64,000 nucleotides of DNA from Proteiniborus sp. MB09-C3 (GTDB lineage: Bacteria; Bacillota; Clostridia; Tissierellales; Proteiniboraceae). Position 1 is the stretch's first letter. The number at the start of each line of letters is the position of its first letter. This document shows positions 63,943-64,000 of the stretch, one piece after another. The stretch lies in the NCBI RefSeq assembly GCF_030263895.1, contig NZ_CP127161.1, forward strand, positions 1,860,001-1,924,000. The letters run 5' to 3'. Under the pieces are notes generated by a model. That model worked only from the letters and a program-made list of their open reading frames with translations. It searched no databases and was not told where the DNA came from. A program made the translations under genes and the position numbers.

Positions 63943-64000
63943 GATTAACACCGCCTTAGTTTATTATAAAAATAGTCTTCCATATAATAAACAATATTAT

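Overview
The window looks like chromosomal DNA from a low-GC, spore-forming anaerobic Firmicute of the class Clostridia or Tissierellia. The evidence is very AT-rich DNA, strong AGGAGG-type ribosome binding sites with frequent TTG/GTG starts, a CotF-type spore coat protein, DUF1657, DUF378, DUF1292, DUF1540 and DUF5317 proteins, an iron-sulfur L-serine dehydratase in two subunits, and a heavy load of peptide uptake and peptidase genes (OppABCDF, two M3 oligopeptidases, an S9 peptidase, PepD, an M18 aminopeptidase, glutaminase). This points to a peptide and amino-acid fermenter. Species cannot be fixed from the sequence alone.

Layout. 1-4.5 kb: a partial unrecognised gene, a tiny peptide gene with its own promoter and terminator, an ApbE flavin transferase beside a tandem-domain lipoprotein that resembles the flavinylated electron-transfer lipoprotein PplA, and the decayed remains of a DUF979-pcp operon. 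4.6-12 kb: PepF, a CotF-like coat protein, a coiled-coil secreted protein in operon with FtsE and FtsX, DUF1657, and a DUF3810 membrane protein. 12-17.8 kb: a complete oppABCDF operon with a strong sigma-A promoter. 17.8-23.3 kb: a lipoprotein, an S9 peptidase, a second M3 peptidase and a GNAT protein. 23.4-26.9 kb: a SigY-type ECF sigma operon (sigma factor, YxlC-like and YxlD-like membrane proteins, ABC ATPase, large permease) behind a candidate ECF promoter. 27-29.7 kb: a cassette with an unrecognised protein, a 25-residue hydrophobic peptide behind a structured leader, a membrane HD-GYP phosphodiesterase and DUF5317. 29.9-47.7 kb: mostly housekeeping genes (GNAT, EamA transporter, 3-methyladenine glycosylase, free-Met-sulfoxide reductase, DEAD-box helicase, two MnmA paralogues, ClpE, SdaAB/SdaAA, PepD, DUF1292, M18 aminopeptidase, RecX, Cof-type hydrolase, DUF378, parvulin isomerase).

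47.7-53 kb is an accessory patch: a pair of fused ABC exporters, an HTH protein, a decayed transposase and the 3' end of a dipeptide ABC ATPase gene cut off at the transposase junction. 53-64 kb returns to core genes: radical SAM TIGR01212, TrmB, DUF1540, tRNA-Val(GAC), an RsmF-like methyltransferase, RsuA, an unrecognised protein, an MltG-like fragment protein, RluA, a CBS protein, a TGS-uridine-kinase-like protein, glutaminase, a Nudix protein and DUF2892.

The two signals I rate highest are a repeated ~117-bp element (43429-43545 and 53007-53124) whose two copies show compensatory base changes in at least two stems, which indicates selected RNA or hairpin structure, and the peptide cassette at 27.0-29.7 kb, where a 10-bp inverted repeat closes exactly at the start codon of a tiny signal-peptide-like gene next to a membrane HD-GYP protein. 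No CRISPR array, rRNA operon, prophage or known riboswitch class was recognised.
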